Source of the DNA: Sphingomonadaceae bacterium | GTDB taxonomy: Bacteria > Pseudomonadota > Alphaproteobacteria > Sphingomonadales > Sphingomonadaceae | NCBI GenBank assembly: GCA_947453945.1 | Contig: CANGJB010000013.1 | Span: forward strand, 1 to 64,000 | DNA length: 64,000 bases | Direction: 5' to 3' | Shown: positions 46,499-56,703 of the stretch, one piece after another | How the letters are laid out: every line of letters begins with the position of its first letter | Position numbering within the stretch: the stretch's first letter is position 1 | Notes under the pieces: model-generated | What the model saw: the letters and a program-made list of their open reading frames with translations, nothing else | Databases searched by the model: none | What the model was told of the DNA's origin: nothing | Position numbers and translations under genes: made by a program

Positions 46499-46870
46499 TC
46501 ACCCCCGCCGACAATACCGCACAACACTCTCCGCCACCGCCTCCGGCGAGCGCAGCACATCCACCGCCGCGATTCGCACCACCGCAATCCCAAGCGCCCT
46601 GAGCGCCGCATCCCGCCGCTGGTCCCGCAAAGGCCTATCGCCCATATCATGGGCCATGCCATCAATCTCGAAGGCCACCTTCGCGGCCGCGCAGTAGAAA
46701 TCCAGCACCCAATCACCGATCGGATGCTGACGGCGTATCTTCACGCCATCCGGCTGAAGCCGCAGATGCCGCCAGAGCAGCGTTTCCGGCAGGCTCGGCT
46801 CAGCGCGTAGCCGCCGCGCCAAGGGAACGTCACGCGGTTGCTTTGGCCTCGGCAAGAACCCCTCCGTCAT
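46499..46870 (-). CDS. DUF559 (Vsr/restriction-endonuclease-like) protein
   Basis: A 123-residue nuclease-fold protein. It has the typical [20 protein letters not shown], then [17 protein letters not shown] and [25 protein letters not shown]. The D in VLDF, the E-I-D and the basic residues are those expected for a PD-(D/E)xK-like site. DUF559 proteins are widespread and uncharacterised. Its best ATG (46870) lies inside dispersed-repeat copy 3, whose module supplies the start codon. A start further upstream is also possible. Confidence 0.8.
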   Translation of the reverse strand: MTEGFLPRPKQPRDVPLARRLRAEPSLPETLLWRHLRLQPDGVKIRRQHPIGDWVLDFYCAAAKVAFEIDGMAHDMGDRPLRDQRRDAALRALGIAVVRIAAVDVLRSPEAVAESVVRYCRRG

Positions 46871-46920
46871 TGGCTGCGCCAATGCCACCTCCCCGTTTGT
46901 GCTGCGCAAAAACAGGGAGG
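46858..46920 (-). repeat. Dispersed repeat, copy 3 (inverted, diverged)
   Basis: Same architecture as the other copies but on the opposite strand. The ends CCCCTCCGTCA and CAGGGAGG and the inner CCACCTCCCCGTTTGTGCTG are recognisable. The central module is diverged (TTGGCTGCGCCAATG). It overlaps the 5' end of the DUF559 gene. Confidence 0.65.
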
Positions 46921-47010
46921 ACCAGAGAGAGACGCCGCCAATATGGCCAGATCCCACCCATTTTCAAAAAGGTGTAGACGGACGGTAATTGCCAACCTGC
47001 GCCCCAAAGA

Positions 47011-47072
47011 CCCTCCCCATTTTCACGCAGTGCAAATGGGGAGGTGGCAGCGCGAAGCGCTGACGGAGGGGT
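47011..47072 (+). repeat. Dispersed repeat, copy 4
   Basis: CCCTCCCCATTTTCACGCAG, TGCAAATGGGGAGGTGG, then CAGCGCGAAGCGCTGACGGA and GGGGT. It ends 13 bp past the stop codon of the HNH gene. Confidence 0.8.
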
Positions 47073-47084
47073 GAATGTCGCGAC

Positions 47085-47957
47085 CTACGGCTTCAAACAG
47101 TTCTCCCGATGCCACCGCAGAAACATGGGATGTGGCCGAAGCCCGGGTCGGTCCGGAGCTAGCGCCTTGCCGGATGGATTGATCATTGCCTCAACGCTGC
47201 TGCGATCATTCACTTGCCGCGAAATGAGAATATCCAGCTCGTCAGAGAGTCCGATAAGCCCACGGTCGAACATCCAATGCAGCGTACCAGTCAGGGCTAT
47301 GCCATTTTGCACGCTATCCGGACCACCTTTCTCAACCGGCCGGATATGGGCTGCCTCGGCTTCAGCCCGTCCCCCGCCATTGATAAGCTTCCACCCGGTG
47401 ACGGCGCAGCGACTGTCATAGGCAGCGAGTACATCGCGCCTAAAAAGATAGTCACGCTTGGGCCGTGACAGCAACGATTGCACGATTGTCCGTTCCACCT
47501 CGAAGGGAACTCGCTGCTCCTGCAAGCGATCATCTGGGACGTCGCCCACGCGCGGTAGAAAATCCTCCTGCTCAGGCAGTCCAAGTGAGGTTATCCGCCG
47601 GAAATCCTCTGGAGAGAGGTCGCGCACCGACCATTGCGCCCGACCACCAAGCCCGCGTTCGTTCCGCTGGCCGTCTGGCGCATTGAGCGGAACCGGTGTA
47701 ACAAAATCGAGGTATGTTTCTGGTTCAATTTCAGCAACGAACATGCCGCTGATGGTCTTGTCCGGAACGATTTTGGCAACCTTTGCTACCGCAAAATAGC
47801 CCCGCGACTGTGGCACTTTCGATGGTTCGTAGTAAACGACCCAACCGCCCGCAAGGGGTTTAGCTCGGCTCAAATAGCGCTTCGGGAACTGGTACCGCGA
47901 TGACGGCGCATCATCGTAGATCGAGTCCGCTCGGTGAACGAAGATACCAAATGCCAT
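47085..47957 (-). CDS. HNH endonuclease domain protein
   Basis: A 290-residue protein whose C-terminal third carries an HNH_2-type nuclease domain: YDSRCAVTGW, EAAHIRPVEKGGPDSVQNGIALTGTLHWMFDRGLIGL. The N-terminal half (VYYEPSKVPQSRGYFAVAKVAKIVPD) resembles the modified-DNA-sensing parts of restriction-like HNH proteins, but this is weak. By eye its GC content and codon choice are lower than those of the flanking genes, indicating transfer. It is bracketed by dispersed repeats. The function could be restriction of modified DNA. Confidence 0.82.
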   Translation of the reverse strand: MAFGIFVHRADSIYDDAPSSRYQFPKRYLSRAKPLAGGWVVYYEPSKVPQSRGYFAVAKVAKIVPDKTISGMFVAEIEPETYLDFVTPVPLNAPDGQRNERGLGGRAQWSVRDLSPEDFRRITSLGLPEQEDFLPRVGDVPDDRLQEQRVPFEVERTIVQSLLSRPKRDYLFRRDVLAAYDSRCAVTGWKLINGGGRAEAEAAHIRPVEKGGPDSVQNGIALTGTLHWMFDRGLIGLSDELDILISRQVNDRSSVEAMINPSGKALAPDRPGLRPHPMFLRWHRENCLKP

Positions 47958-48286
47958 CGCCCGAGGTTATCGAGTGTACGCCGCCTGCGCCAGGGTCGAT
48001 GTAATTCGAATGGCGACTAAATTTCAGCCATCGCTGTGAGGCTGATGCTTGCCCACTACGCCCCCAAAAAGACCCTCCCCATTTTTGCGAAGCACAAATG
48101 GGGAGGTGGCAGCGCGAAGCGCTGACGGAGGGGTAACAAGAAAAAACCACGCCGCGGCAAAGCCGCGCCGTCGAAGGGCTCGGTTCGCTTGAGGCCCCCG
48201 GCCCCCGGCCGGAATAGCCGCTCGCCTCCGGCGACCAGCTTCCAAGTTACCGTTTGCTCACGCAAACGTCGCTTGGGCGCTTGCGG
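47958..48286. other. Intergenic region between HNH gene and lepA, with repeat copy 5
   Basis: It contains the promoter side of the HNH gene, dispersed-repeat copy 5, a GC-rich stretch with GCGGCAAAGCCGC-type symmetry (about 48151-48163) and a 7-bp hairpin CGTTTGC/GCAAACG (48251-48268) just behind lepA. That hairpin may end lepA transcription, although no T run follows. No gene is seen. Confidence 0.45.
48073..48134 (+). repeat. Dispersed repeat, copy 5
   Basis: CCCTCCCCATTTTTGCGAAG, CACAAATGGGGAGGTGG, then CAGCGCGAAGCGCTGACGGA and GGGGT. This is the best consensus copy. Confidence 0.85.
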
Positions 48287-50089
<1,803 letters not shown>

Positions 50090-50132
50090 GCGCCGCCGTT
50101 AGCAGTGCGGGCGCGCGGTGTCATCAGGTCCA

Positions 50133-50756
50133 TCAGGCTGCATCCTGCGCGGCCTGTGCGGCCAGAAACGCGGGCCGCGAAGTCGCCCGCTCCCAATAGG
50201 CAGCGATCTCAGGGCTGAACTTGTAGTCCAGTCCCAGGTCCTTCGCCAGCAGCAGGGCGTAGACGGTGCACACGTCCGCCATGGTGAAGCGGCCGGCGCA
50301 GAGCCATTCGCGGCCATCTTCGAGCGAGCGGGTCAGGTGCTTGAGGCGCGAGAAGAACCATTGGGTGTAGTCGTCCGCCGCCTGTTTCAGCTTGCGCTCG
50401 TCGGGTTCGAAGCGGGTGTAGCGCAGGACGATGGTTTGCGGGAACGTGAGCGTGGCTTCGCTGCGGTGGAGCCAATCGAGCCAGAGGCCGTAATCGGGCT
50501 CATCCGGTGACACGGCAAGCGGGCTCGGGCCGTAGCGTGTCGCCAGATACTGCGGGATGGCACTGGATTCGGTCATCCGCGTATCCCCATCCACAAGCAG
50601 CGGGATCGTGCCGAGCGGGTTCTGTTCGAGGTATTCCGGCACGCGCACGCGCGGCGGGAATGGCAGCATGTGGAGCTTGTAAGGCAGGCCCAGTTCTTCC
50701 AGCGCCCAGAGCGCGCGGAACGAGCGGGCGTTGTGGCAGTGATAAAGCTCGATCAT
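50133..50756 (-). CDS. Glutathione S-transferase family protein
   Basis: A 207-residue GST. The thioredoxin-like N domain has YHCHNARSFRALWALEELG, QNPLGTIPLLVDGD and MTESSAI (the TESSAI motif contacts the gamma-glutamyl group). The helical C domain contains FTMADVCTVYALLLAKDLG. The substrate is unknown. It lies 4 bp behind the flavoenzyme gene and overlaps nothing, so it is probably co-transcribed with it. Confidence 0.93.
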   Translation of the reverse strand: MIELYHCHNARSFRALWALEELGLPYKLHMLPFPPRVRVPEYLEQNPLGTIPLLVDGDTRMTESSAIPQYLATRYGPSPLAVSPDEPDYGLWLDWLHRSEATLTFPQTIVLRYTRFEPDERKLKQAADDYTQWFFSRLKHLTRSLEDGREWLCAGRFTMADVCTVYALLLAKDLGLDYKFSPEIAAYWERATSRPAFLAAQAAQDAA

Positions 50757-50760
50757 TGGT

Positions 50761-52635
50761 TCAGATAAGTCCCCGGCTGATCAGGCATTCCTGCACGGCG
50801 CGTTCGCCCATGTCGATGGCGGTGTTGGTGAAGGCGCTGCCGGCGGCATCGGCATTGGCGATGGCGATGCGGCCAAAGGTCTGCCGGCCGATCACGTGGG
50901 GGCGCTGTTCATCGGGCACATCGGGATCGCCCAGCGTATCGTAAGTATAGGCATAGCCGTGGGGCCAGCGGTTGACGGTAATCGCGGCAATATCGCGCGC
51001 GGCGTTGAAGCCGCCGCCGCCCAGCATGCGCTGGAGCTGCATGCGGATTTCGCGCTCGATCGTGGGGTAATCCTCCGCCAGCATGGCCGCGCGGCCGATG
51101 CGGTTCTGTTCCTTGCGCGGCAGGCCTGGCTGGTTGGGATTGCGGGTCATGTGGATCACGACCGGCTCGTCCGGCGTGAGCGCGCTGGCATAGCCACCGA
51201 TGTTCATCGGCGTGTCGAGCGAGGCGCCGATATGGTAGCCATTGGGCGCGCTGATCGATTTCACGCCGAGCTTGGCCCAGGCGCGCCAGTTCTTCAGCAG
51301 CACGTTGGTATACTGCATCGGTACCTTGGAGGCATAGTGCAGCGCTTCCTTCTGCGCGGCGGGCAGATCGGGCACGATGAACGGGATCACCATGTTGAAG
51401 CAGGCCATGATCGCGTTGGCGCCGGTGACGGAGACGCGCTTGCCGTCCTTCACATAGACGACGCGCACGGCCTTTTCGGTCTGGCGCGCGGGCTTGCCGA
51501 TATGTTCGGCGCGGATCACCATGCTGGAGAGGCGGATGCGCGTGGAGTTCGCCGGATTATCCAGCGCGGCGTAGCGCGCCGGCGCGAGGACCACGCTTTC
51601 CTGATCGAGCTTGTCCGACGGGAAGGCACCGGGAATGAGGCGGCTGACAAGGAGGCGCGCGACGGTGGCGTTGCCGTCGGGCCAGTGGAAATGCTGCGCT
51701 TCAGCAGTGATCTGCTGCGGCAAGTCCATGGCCGCAAAGCCCGGCATCCGCCCGCCAAGCGCCGCTTCCCACGCAGGCAGCGTATCGACGCGCTTGTTGT
51801 TGCGGAAATAGTGCCCGAGGAAATAGGGCAAGCTTTCCGGCATCATCTTCGCGTGCTTGACGAGGTAATCCTGATAGCTGATGTGGCGCAGGTATTCCGC
51901 GCGCGCATCGGGGGTCAGGTCCGGGAGGTAGTTGACCTTCTCGGTGTAGATCCGCGTGAGGTCTGCGCGCACCGCGCCCGTCAGCGGGGCTTCGGCGAAG
52001 AACTGCGGCCAGGGCTTTTGGCCCGTACCGGTGACGAGCTTGTCGGCAAGGAAGTGCTCCTTGTCGAAGAACGTTGCGGAGCCGAGGCCGTCGTAGGCCT
52101 TGGTTTCATAGCGGTGGTAGCTGGTGAGATCGACGCCGAGATCGGCCAGCAGCTTCTTGGAGGTGAAGCTGTAGGGGAACGGCGATTCAATGCTCATCGT
52201 GCCGCCGTAGGCCAAGATCGTGCGGCCTTCGTATTGGAACTCGTTGCGCTTGGCGTGGCCGCCGAAATCGTCGTGGTTGTCGAGGATCAGGATCTTGCGA
52301 TCCTCCCCCAATGCCTGCCGGTAGAAATGCGCAGCCGCGAGGCCGGAAATGCCGCCGCCGACGATGACGAGATCATAGTGCTCGCCTGTATCTTCCGCAG
52401 GCAGCGCGGCGCCGAATTCGCCGTCGCGCGCCATGTGCGCCGTTTCAAATGAGCCGGGGTATTGCCCGCGCAGGCCGGTGAGCCGGGGGGGATAATCAGT
52501 GCTGGCCGCAGGGGCCGCCTGCGCCATCGCGCCCGGCGCCGCCGCGAGCGCCGCGCCTGCCGCCACGCCGCCGATGAAATCGCGCCGGGCAATCGGCAGA
52601 TGGAGCCCCAGTTCCTTGTCCGACCATTCTGCCAT
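50761..52635 (-). CDS. Tat-exported FAD-dependent oxidoreductase, spermidine-dehydrogenase-like
   Basis: A 624-residue flavoenzyme. The twin-arginine signal ARRDFIGGVAAGAALAAA (16-33) precedes DYPPRLTGLRGQYPGSFETAH and the FAD-binding YDLVIVGGGISGLAAAHFYR (GxGxxG at 93-98). ILILDNHDDFGGHAKRNEF follows. These segments and the length match Pseudomonas SpdH (about 620 aa), a periplasmic spermidine dehydrogenase. The substrate is inferred only by similarity. ATG 52635 is preferred to a longer frame because the Tat signal then begins at residue 15. Confidence 0.8.
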   Translation of the reverse strand: MAEWSDKELGLHLPIARRDFIGGVAAGAALAAAPGAMAQAAPAASTDYPPRLTGLRGQYPGSFETAHMARDGEFGAALPAEDTGEHYDLVIVGGGISGLAAAHFYRQALGEDRKILILDNHDDFGGHAKRNEFQYEGRTILAYGGTMSIESPFPYSFTSKKLLADLGVDLTSYHRYETKAYDGLGSATFFDKEHFLADKLVTGTGQKPWPQFFAEAPLTGAVRADLTRIYTEKVNYLPDLTPDARAEYLRHISYQDYLVKHAKMMPESLPYFLGHYFRNNKRVDTLPAWEAALGGRMPGFAAMDLPQQITAEAQHFHWPDGNATVARLLVSRLIPGAFPSDKLDQESVVLAPARYAALDNPANSTRIRLSSMVIRAEHIGKPARQTEKAVRVVYVKDGKRVSVTGANAIMACFNMVIPFIVPDLPAAQKEALHYASKVPMQYTNVLLKNWRAWAKLGVKSISAPNGYHIGASLDTPMNIGGYASALTPDEPVVIHMTRNPNQPGLPRKEQNRIGRAAMLAEDYPTIEREIRMQLQRMLGGGGFNAARDIAAITVNRWPHGYAYTYDTLGDPDVPDEQRPHVIGRQTFGRIAIANADAAGSAFTNTAIDMGERAVQECLISRGLI

Positions 52636-52747
52636 CGCCGTGTCCCCGTTCAGCCCGCCGCTCCGCCACGATGTGTAATCAGGATCTGCCCTTGCGCAAT
52701 CGCCCAAATTGCGGCCTCATCGTAGGGAGCCGATCAGGAGACCGCCG

Positions 52748-53272
52748 ATGTACCGTCCGCTGCTTGTTGCTGCCCTTGCCATCATCGCCGCGCCCGCTGC
52801 GGCGCAGGCGCCGTCAAACCCAGCCGAGACCTGCAGGAACGATCCTAGGTTCCGCGAGCAGGATTTCACGCTGGGCAGCTGGGATGTCTATACCGGCGAG
52901 AAGAAGACCGACGAAGTGACGATGACGCTGATCCTCAATGATTGCGCGATCGAAGAGCACTGGACGAAGACCGACGGCCACCCCACCGGCAACGGTATCG
53001 GCCTGTTCAACTATTCGCGGCTGCTGGGATCGTGGGGCTATACCTGGGCGACCGACGACGGCGCGGCCACGGTCTTTCGCGGCAATCTCGTGAAGCCGGG
53101 CGAGATGCGCTACGTGACCGAGAAGCCGCTTCCGGGCGGCAAGACGCGGCTGCGGCACTGGACGCTTTACGCCATGCCCGATGGGACGGTACGCGAACTC
53201 GCCATCGGCACCGAGGATGGCGGGGCGACATGGACGACCGACTATGACCTCAAGTGGGTGCGGCGCAAGTAG
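52748..53272 (+). CDS. Exported DUF1579-like lipocalin-fold protein
   Basis: A 174-residue protein with a signal peptide (LLVAALAIIAAPAAAQA), then REQDFTLGSWDVYTGEKKTD, DCAIEEHWTK and repeated beta-strand patterns ending TTDYDLKWVRRK. It resembles the calycin-like DUF1579 group; function unknown. ATG 52748 follows AGGAGACC; a 13-codon upstream extension would destroy the signal peptide. It is 24 bp ahead of the M20 peptidase gene, in the same direction. Confidence 0.75.
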   Translation: MYRPLLVAALAIIAAPAAAQAPSNPAETCRNDPRFREQDFTLGSWDVYTGEKKTDEVTMTLILNDCAIEEHWTKTDGHPTGNGIGLFNYSRLLGSWGYTWATDDGAATVFRGNLVKPGEMRYVTEKPLPGGKTRLRHWTLYAMPDGTVRELAIGTEDGGATWTTDYDLKWVRRK

Positions 53273-53296
53273 CGTTTGGACCGGAGACGCGCGAGC

Positions 53297-54721
53297 ATGA
53301 AGCACACGACCATCTGGAGCGCTGCACTGGGACTGGCACTGGTGCTCGCCTCATCCCATGCGCTTGCGGCAGAGGCTGGCCCCACCGCCGGGCAGCGCGC
53401 CTTCCGCGAGATCTTCCGCGAACTGGTGGAAACCGACACCTCCGTTGCCACCGGCAGCTGCACCGCGCTGGCCGAAAAGGTTTCTGCGCGGTTCCGTGCG
53501 GCGGGTTTCGGCGAAGACCAGATCACCCAGTTTCGCGATGATGCGCTGCCGCTCGATGGCGGGGTGGTGATCACGGTGCCCGGCACATCGGCCAAGGCCA
53601 AGCCGATGCTGCTGCTGGGGCATCTCGATGTCGTGAATGCGCGGCGCAGCGATTGGACGCGTGATCCCTACCAGTTCATCGAGGAGGACGGGTACTTCTA
53701 CGGGCGCGGCACGTCCGACATGAAAGTGCTCGATGCGATCTGGATCGACACGCTGCTGCGCTTTCGCGCCGAAGGCTTCAGGCCGAAGCGCACGATCCGG
53801 CTGGCGCTGACCTGCGGCGAGGAATCGGGCGCGCGGATGAACGGCGTGCAGTGGCTGGCGCAGCACCGCCCCGAACTGCTCGCGGCGGAATTCGCGCTCA
53901 ATGAAGGCGGCGGCGGCACGACGGACGGGCACGGCAAAGTGCTGAGCCAGGCGATGCAGATCGGCGAGAAGGGCAACCGCAACTTCGAACTGGAGGCGAC
54001 CAATCCCGGCGGACACAGCTCCATGCCGGTGGACGACAACGCGATCTACGAATTGTCCGATGCAATCCAGCGGGTGCGCGCGTTCCGGTTTCCAGTGCAC
54101 TTCAACGATACGACGCGGGCCTACTTCGCCAAGGTGGGTGCGGCGCGCGGCGATGCGCTGGGAGCGGCGATGGCGCGCCTCGCGGCGGATCCGGCGGACA
54201 AGACGGCCGAAGCGGAGGTTGCAGGCGACCGTACGCTGAACGCGATGGTGCGCACCACCTGCGTCGCCACCATGCTGGAAGGCGGCCATGCCGCCAACGC
54301 GCTGCCGCAGCGCGCCAAGGCCAACATCAACTGCCGCATCGTGCCGGGCGAGGATGCGGATACGACGCGCGCCGCGCTGGTGAAGGCGATCGGCGATCCC
54401 GGAGTGAGCGCGTCGCTGGTGGGCCGCGTGCGCCCGCTGGCTGTGCCGCCGCCGCTTGATCCGCGTATCATGGGCCACGCCGAAAAGCTCCTCACGAGTT
54501 ACTATCCCGGCGTGCCGCTGGTGCCCGCGATGATGACCGGCGCGACCGACGCGACCTACCTCGGCCCGCTCGGCATCCCGACTTATGGTGTGCCCGGGCC
54601 GCTCAGCGATCCCGATGGCAACGGGCTGCACGGTCTCAATGAACGGCACGCGGTGCAATCAGCCTATGTTGCGCGCGATTTCCTGCACGATCTCGTTAAG
54701 GACTACGCCGCGCAGGAATAG
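53297..54721 (+). CDS. Exported M20 family metallopeptidase
   Basis: A 474-residue peptidase with a signal peptide (LGLALVLASSHALAAEA). M20 metal site: LLLGHLDVV, the bridging D in GRGTSDMKV, CGEESGAR, LNEGGGG, and H in HGLNERH near the C-terminus. The dimerisation domain has NPGGHSSMP. It is expected to act as an aminopeptidase or dipeptidase in the periplasm. ATG 53297 starts the signal peptide directly. Confidence 0.92.
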   Translation: MKHTTIWSAALGLALVLASSHALAAEAGPTAGQRAFREIFRELVETDTSVATGSCTALAEKVSARFRAAGFGEDQITQFRDDALPLDGGVVITVPGTSAKAKPMLLLGHLDVVNARRSDWTRDPYQFIEEDGYFYGRGTSDMKVLDAIWIDTLLRFRAEGFRPKRTIRLALTCGEESGARMNGVQWLAQHRPELLAAEFALNEGGGGTTDGHGKVLSQAMQIGEKGNRNFELEATNPGGHSSMPVDDNAIYELSDAIQRVRAFRFPVHFNDTTRAYFAKVGAARGDALGAAMARLAADPADKTAEAEVAGDRTLNAMVRTTCVATMLEGGHAANALPQRAKANINCRIVPGEDADTTRAALVKAIGDPGVSASLVGRVRPLAVPPPLDPRIMGHAEKLLTSYYPGVPLVPAMMTGATDATYLGPLGIPTYGVPGPLSDPDGNGLHGLNERHAVQSAYVARDFLHDLVKDYAAQE

Positions 54722-54724
54722 ACC

Positions 54725-55732
54725 TCAGGGGCGCACCAGCAGGTTGCCGGTGTGCCCGCCGGAAAAGAGCAGCAGCAGCGCTTCGGCAAAGTTGTCGATG
54801 CCATCGACCACGTGTTCGGGCAGCCTGACCTTGCCCTCTTCCATGAGGCTCGCGATTTCCGCCTTGGCTTCGGGGAAGCGGGCCGCGTGGTGGGTGACGA
54901 CAAAGCCCTTCATCGCGGCGTTGCGTTCGGCAAGGCGCAGATACTTCGCCGGGCCGCGCACGTTGCCCATGTCCGAATATTGCGAGATCGCGCCGCAAAT
55001 CGCGATGCGCGCGTTTGCGGGCGCGAGGTTTTCAAGCGCGATATCAAGGATTTCGCCGCCGACATTGTCGAAGAACACGTCGATCCCGCCGGGCGCTGCG
55101 CTGGCCACCCCGGCTGCGACATCGGCGTTCTTGTAGTCGATCGCGACATCGGCCCCGAGCGTTTCGAGAAGGTAGCGGCACTTTTCGGGCCCGCCGGCAA
55201 TGCCGATCACCCGCGCGCCGCGCGCCTTGGCGAGCTGGACGACCATCGAGCCGACCGCGCCGGCGGCACCCGAGACGAGCACAGTATCGCCGCCGTGCAC
55301 TTCGGCCACCGCAATCAGGCCGACCCACGCGGTGAGCCCGGTGGTGAGCCCCAGCGGCCCGACATAATCACGCGGCTCAAGGCTGTTCGAGAGATCGAGC
55401 TTGGTGAGCGCGGCCGCCGGCAGGAGAGCATGGGTCTGCGCCGAGAGCAGACCAAACACCCAATCGCCCGCCGCCAGCCCATCCGCTGCGCTTTCCACCA
55501 CTTGCCCGACGCCGAGCGCACGGATGGTGGAGCCGAGCGCGGCGGTTTCGTGGAAGCTGCCCGGGGTCAGCGTCGTTCGGATCCACGCGTCCATCGACAG
55601 TGTATCGACTTTGACCACTACGTGCCCGGCGGGGACATCGGCGATATCGGCTTCCTCGATCCCGAAGTCGTCGAGCGCGGGCAATCCTTCGCGGTACTGC
55701 TTGATGAACACGCGGCGATTGGCATGCGGCAT
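54725..55732 (-). CDS. MDR-type NADP-dependent oxidoreductase (curcumin/leukotriene B4 reductase-like)
   Basis: A 335-residue zinc-free medium-chain reductase. Seen: VKVDTLSMDAWIR, GDWVFGLL, the NADP-binding SGAAGAVGSMVVQLAKARGARVIGIAGG, and FFDNVGGEILDIAL. Family members reduce alpha,beta-unsaturated ketones or aldehydes with NADPH. It is convergent with the M20 peptidase gene (3-bp gap), and its physiological substrate is unknown. Confidence 0.93.
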   Translation of the reverse strand: MPHANRRVFIKQYREGLPALDDFGIEEADIADVPAGHVVVKVDTLSMDAWIRTTLTPGSFHETAALGSTIRALGVGQVVESAADGLAAGDWVFGLLSAQTHALLPAAALTKLDLSNSLEPRDYVGPLGLTTGLTAWVGLIAVAEVHGGDTVLVSGAAGAVGSMVVQLAKARGARVIGIAGGPEKCRYLLETLGADVAIDYKNADVAAGVASAAPGGIDVFFDNVGGEILDIALENLAPANARIAICGAISQYSDMGNVRGPAKYLRLAERNAAMKGFVVTHHAARFPEAKAEIASLMEEGKVRLPEHVVDGIDNFAEALLLLFSGGHTGNLLVRP

Positions 55733-55875
55733 GGTGGCCGTCCCCTGATGGATAGTGCGCCCGATTGGGCCATGCGACGGGCTAAGCGGCGGCGCGGCGG
55801 CCTGCCATTGCCATTTTGACTAGCGCTGGCCGCGCATATTGCGCAAACTACCTAACAGATCACAAGGAGGGGACG

Positions 55876-56643
55876 ATGATGCGCGCAAGGATCGTGATGT
55901 TGGGCGGGGCCTGTGCTGTGCTGGTAGCAGGCACTGCGATGGCCCAAACGGTGCAGGATGCAGGCGCGTTGCTTGGCCGGATCCTTGGCCCGGCGAACAC
56001 CGCGCCGACTGCAACCGCCACAACTACCCCGCCGCCAGTCGGCGTCAGCAGCGACGAAGCGGCAGGCGGCCTCAAGCTCGCGCTGGGCAAGGCCTCCGAG
56101 CGGGTGGTGGGGCAACTGGGCCAGCCGGGCGGGTTTGCCAACGATCCCAAAGTGCGCATCGGACTGCCGGGCGCGCTCGGCAAGCTGAACGGCCTGTTCG
56201 CCACGCTCGACAAGACGGGCCTTACAGGCAACCTCACTGGCAAGCTCAACGCGGCTGCCGAAGGCGCGGTGGGCAAGGCGCTGCCGCTGCTCAAAAGCTC
56301 GATCACGCGAATGAGCGTGACCGATGCGCTGGGGATCGTGACCGGGGGCGATACCTCTGCCACCGATTATTTCCGCCGCACGATGGGGCCTAGCCTGCAG
56401 ACAGAAATGAGCCCGGTTGTCGCGAAATCGCTCTCGGGCGTGAAGGCGTTTCAGGCGCTCGATACGTTCACGGCAAAGAACAGCCTTGTCGCCGGCCAGT
56501 TCGGCGCGCGCGACCTGACCGGCTATGTCACGCAGAAGGCGAGCGACGGCGTGTTCCTCTATCTGGGGGAACAGGAGCGCGAGATTCGCCGCAATCCGCT
56601 GGGCACCGGCAGCAAGCTGATCGCGAAGATCTTCGGCAGGTGA
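55876..56643 (+). CDS. Exported DUF4197 protein
   Basis: A 255-residue protein with a signal peptide (GGACAVLVAGTAMAQ), a short Thr/Pro-rich linker, then EAAGGLKLALGKASERVVGQLGQPGGFANDPKVRIGLPG and later GDTSATDYFRRT and KASDGVFLYLGEQEREIRRNP. This set is characteristic of DUF4197, whose role is unknown. A strong AAGGAGG lies 5 bp before ATG 55876 (8 bp before ATG 55879). It is monocistronic. Confidence 0.88.
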   Translation: MMRARIVMLGGACAVLVAGTAMAQTVQDAGALLGRILGPANTAPTATATTTPPPVGVSSDEAAGGLKLALGKASERVVGQLGQPGGFANDPKVRIGLPGALGKLNGLFATLDKTGLTGNLTGKLNAAAEGAVGKALPLLKSSITRMSVTDALGIVTGGDTSATDYFRRTMGPSLQTEMSPVVAKSLSGVKAFQALDTFTAKNSLVAGQFGARDLTGYVTQKASDGVFLYLGEQEREIRRNPLGTGSKLIAKIFGR

Positions 56644-56703
56644 TAGCGGGTTTTGCGAAGCGCGCGGGATGTGCGCGCTTCGCAGCGGCGCCCGCCCGCT
56701 CTA

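Noticed and set aside
45548..48140. CRISPR array formed by the repeated 60-bp elements
   Set aside because: Copies are irregularly spaced by 0.15-0.9 kb with genes between, in both orientations, and are internally palindromic; no cas genes are present.
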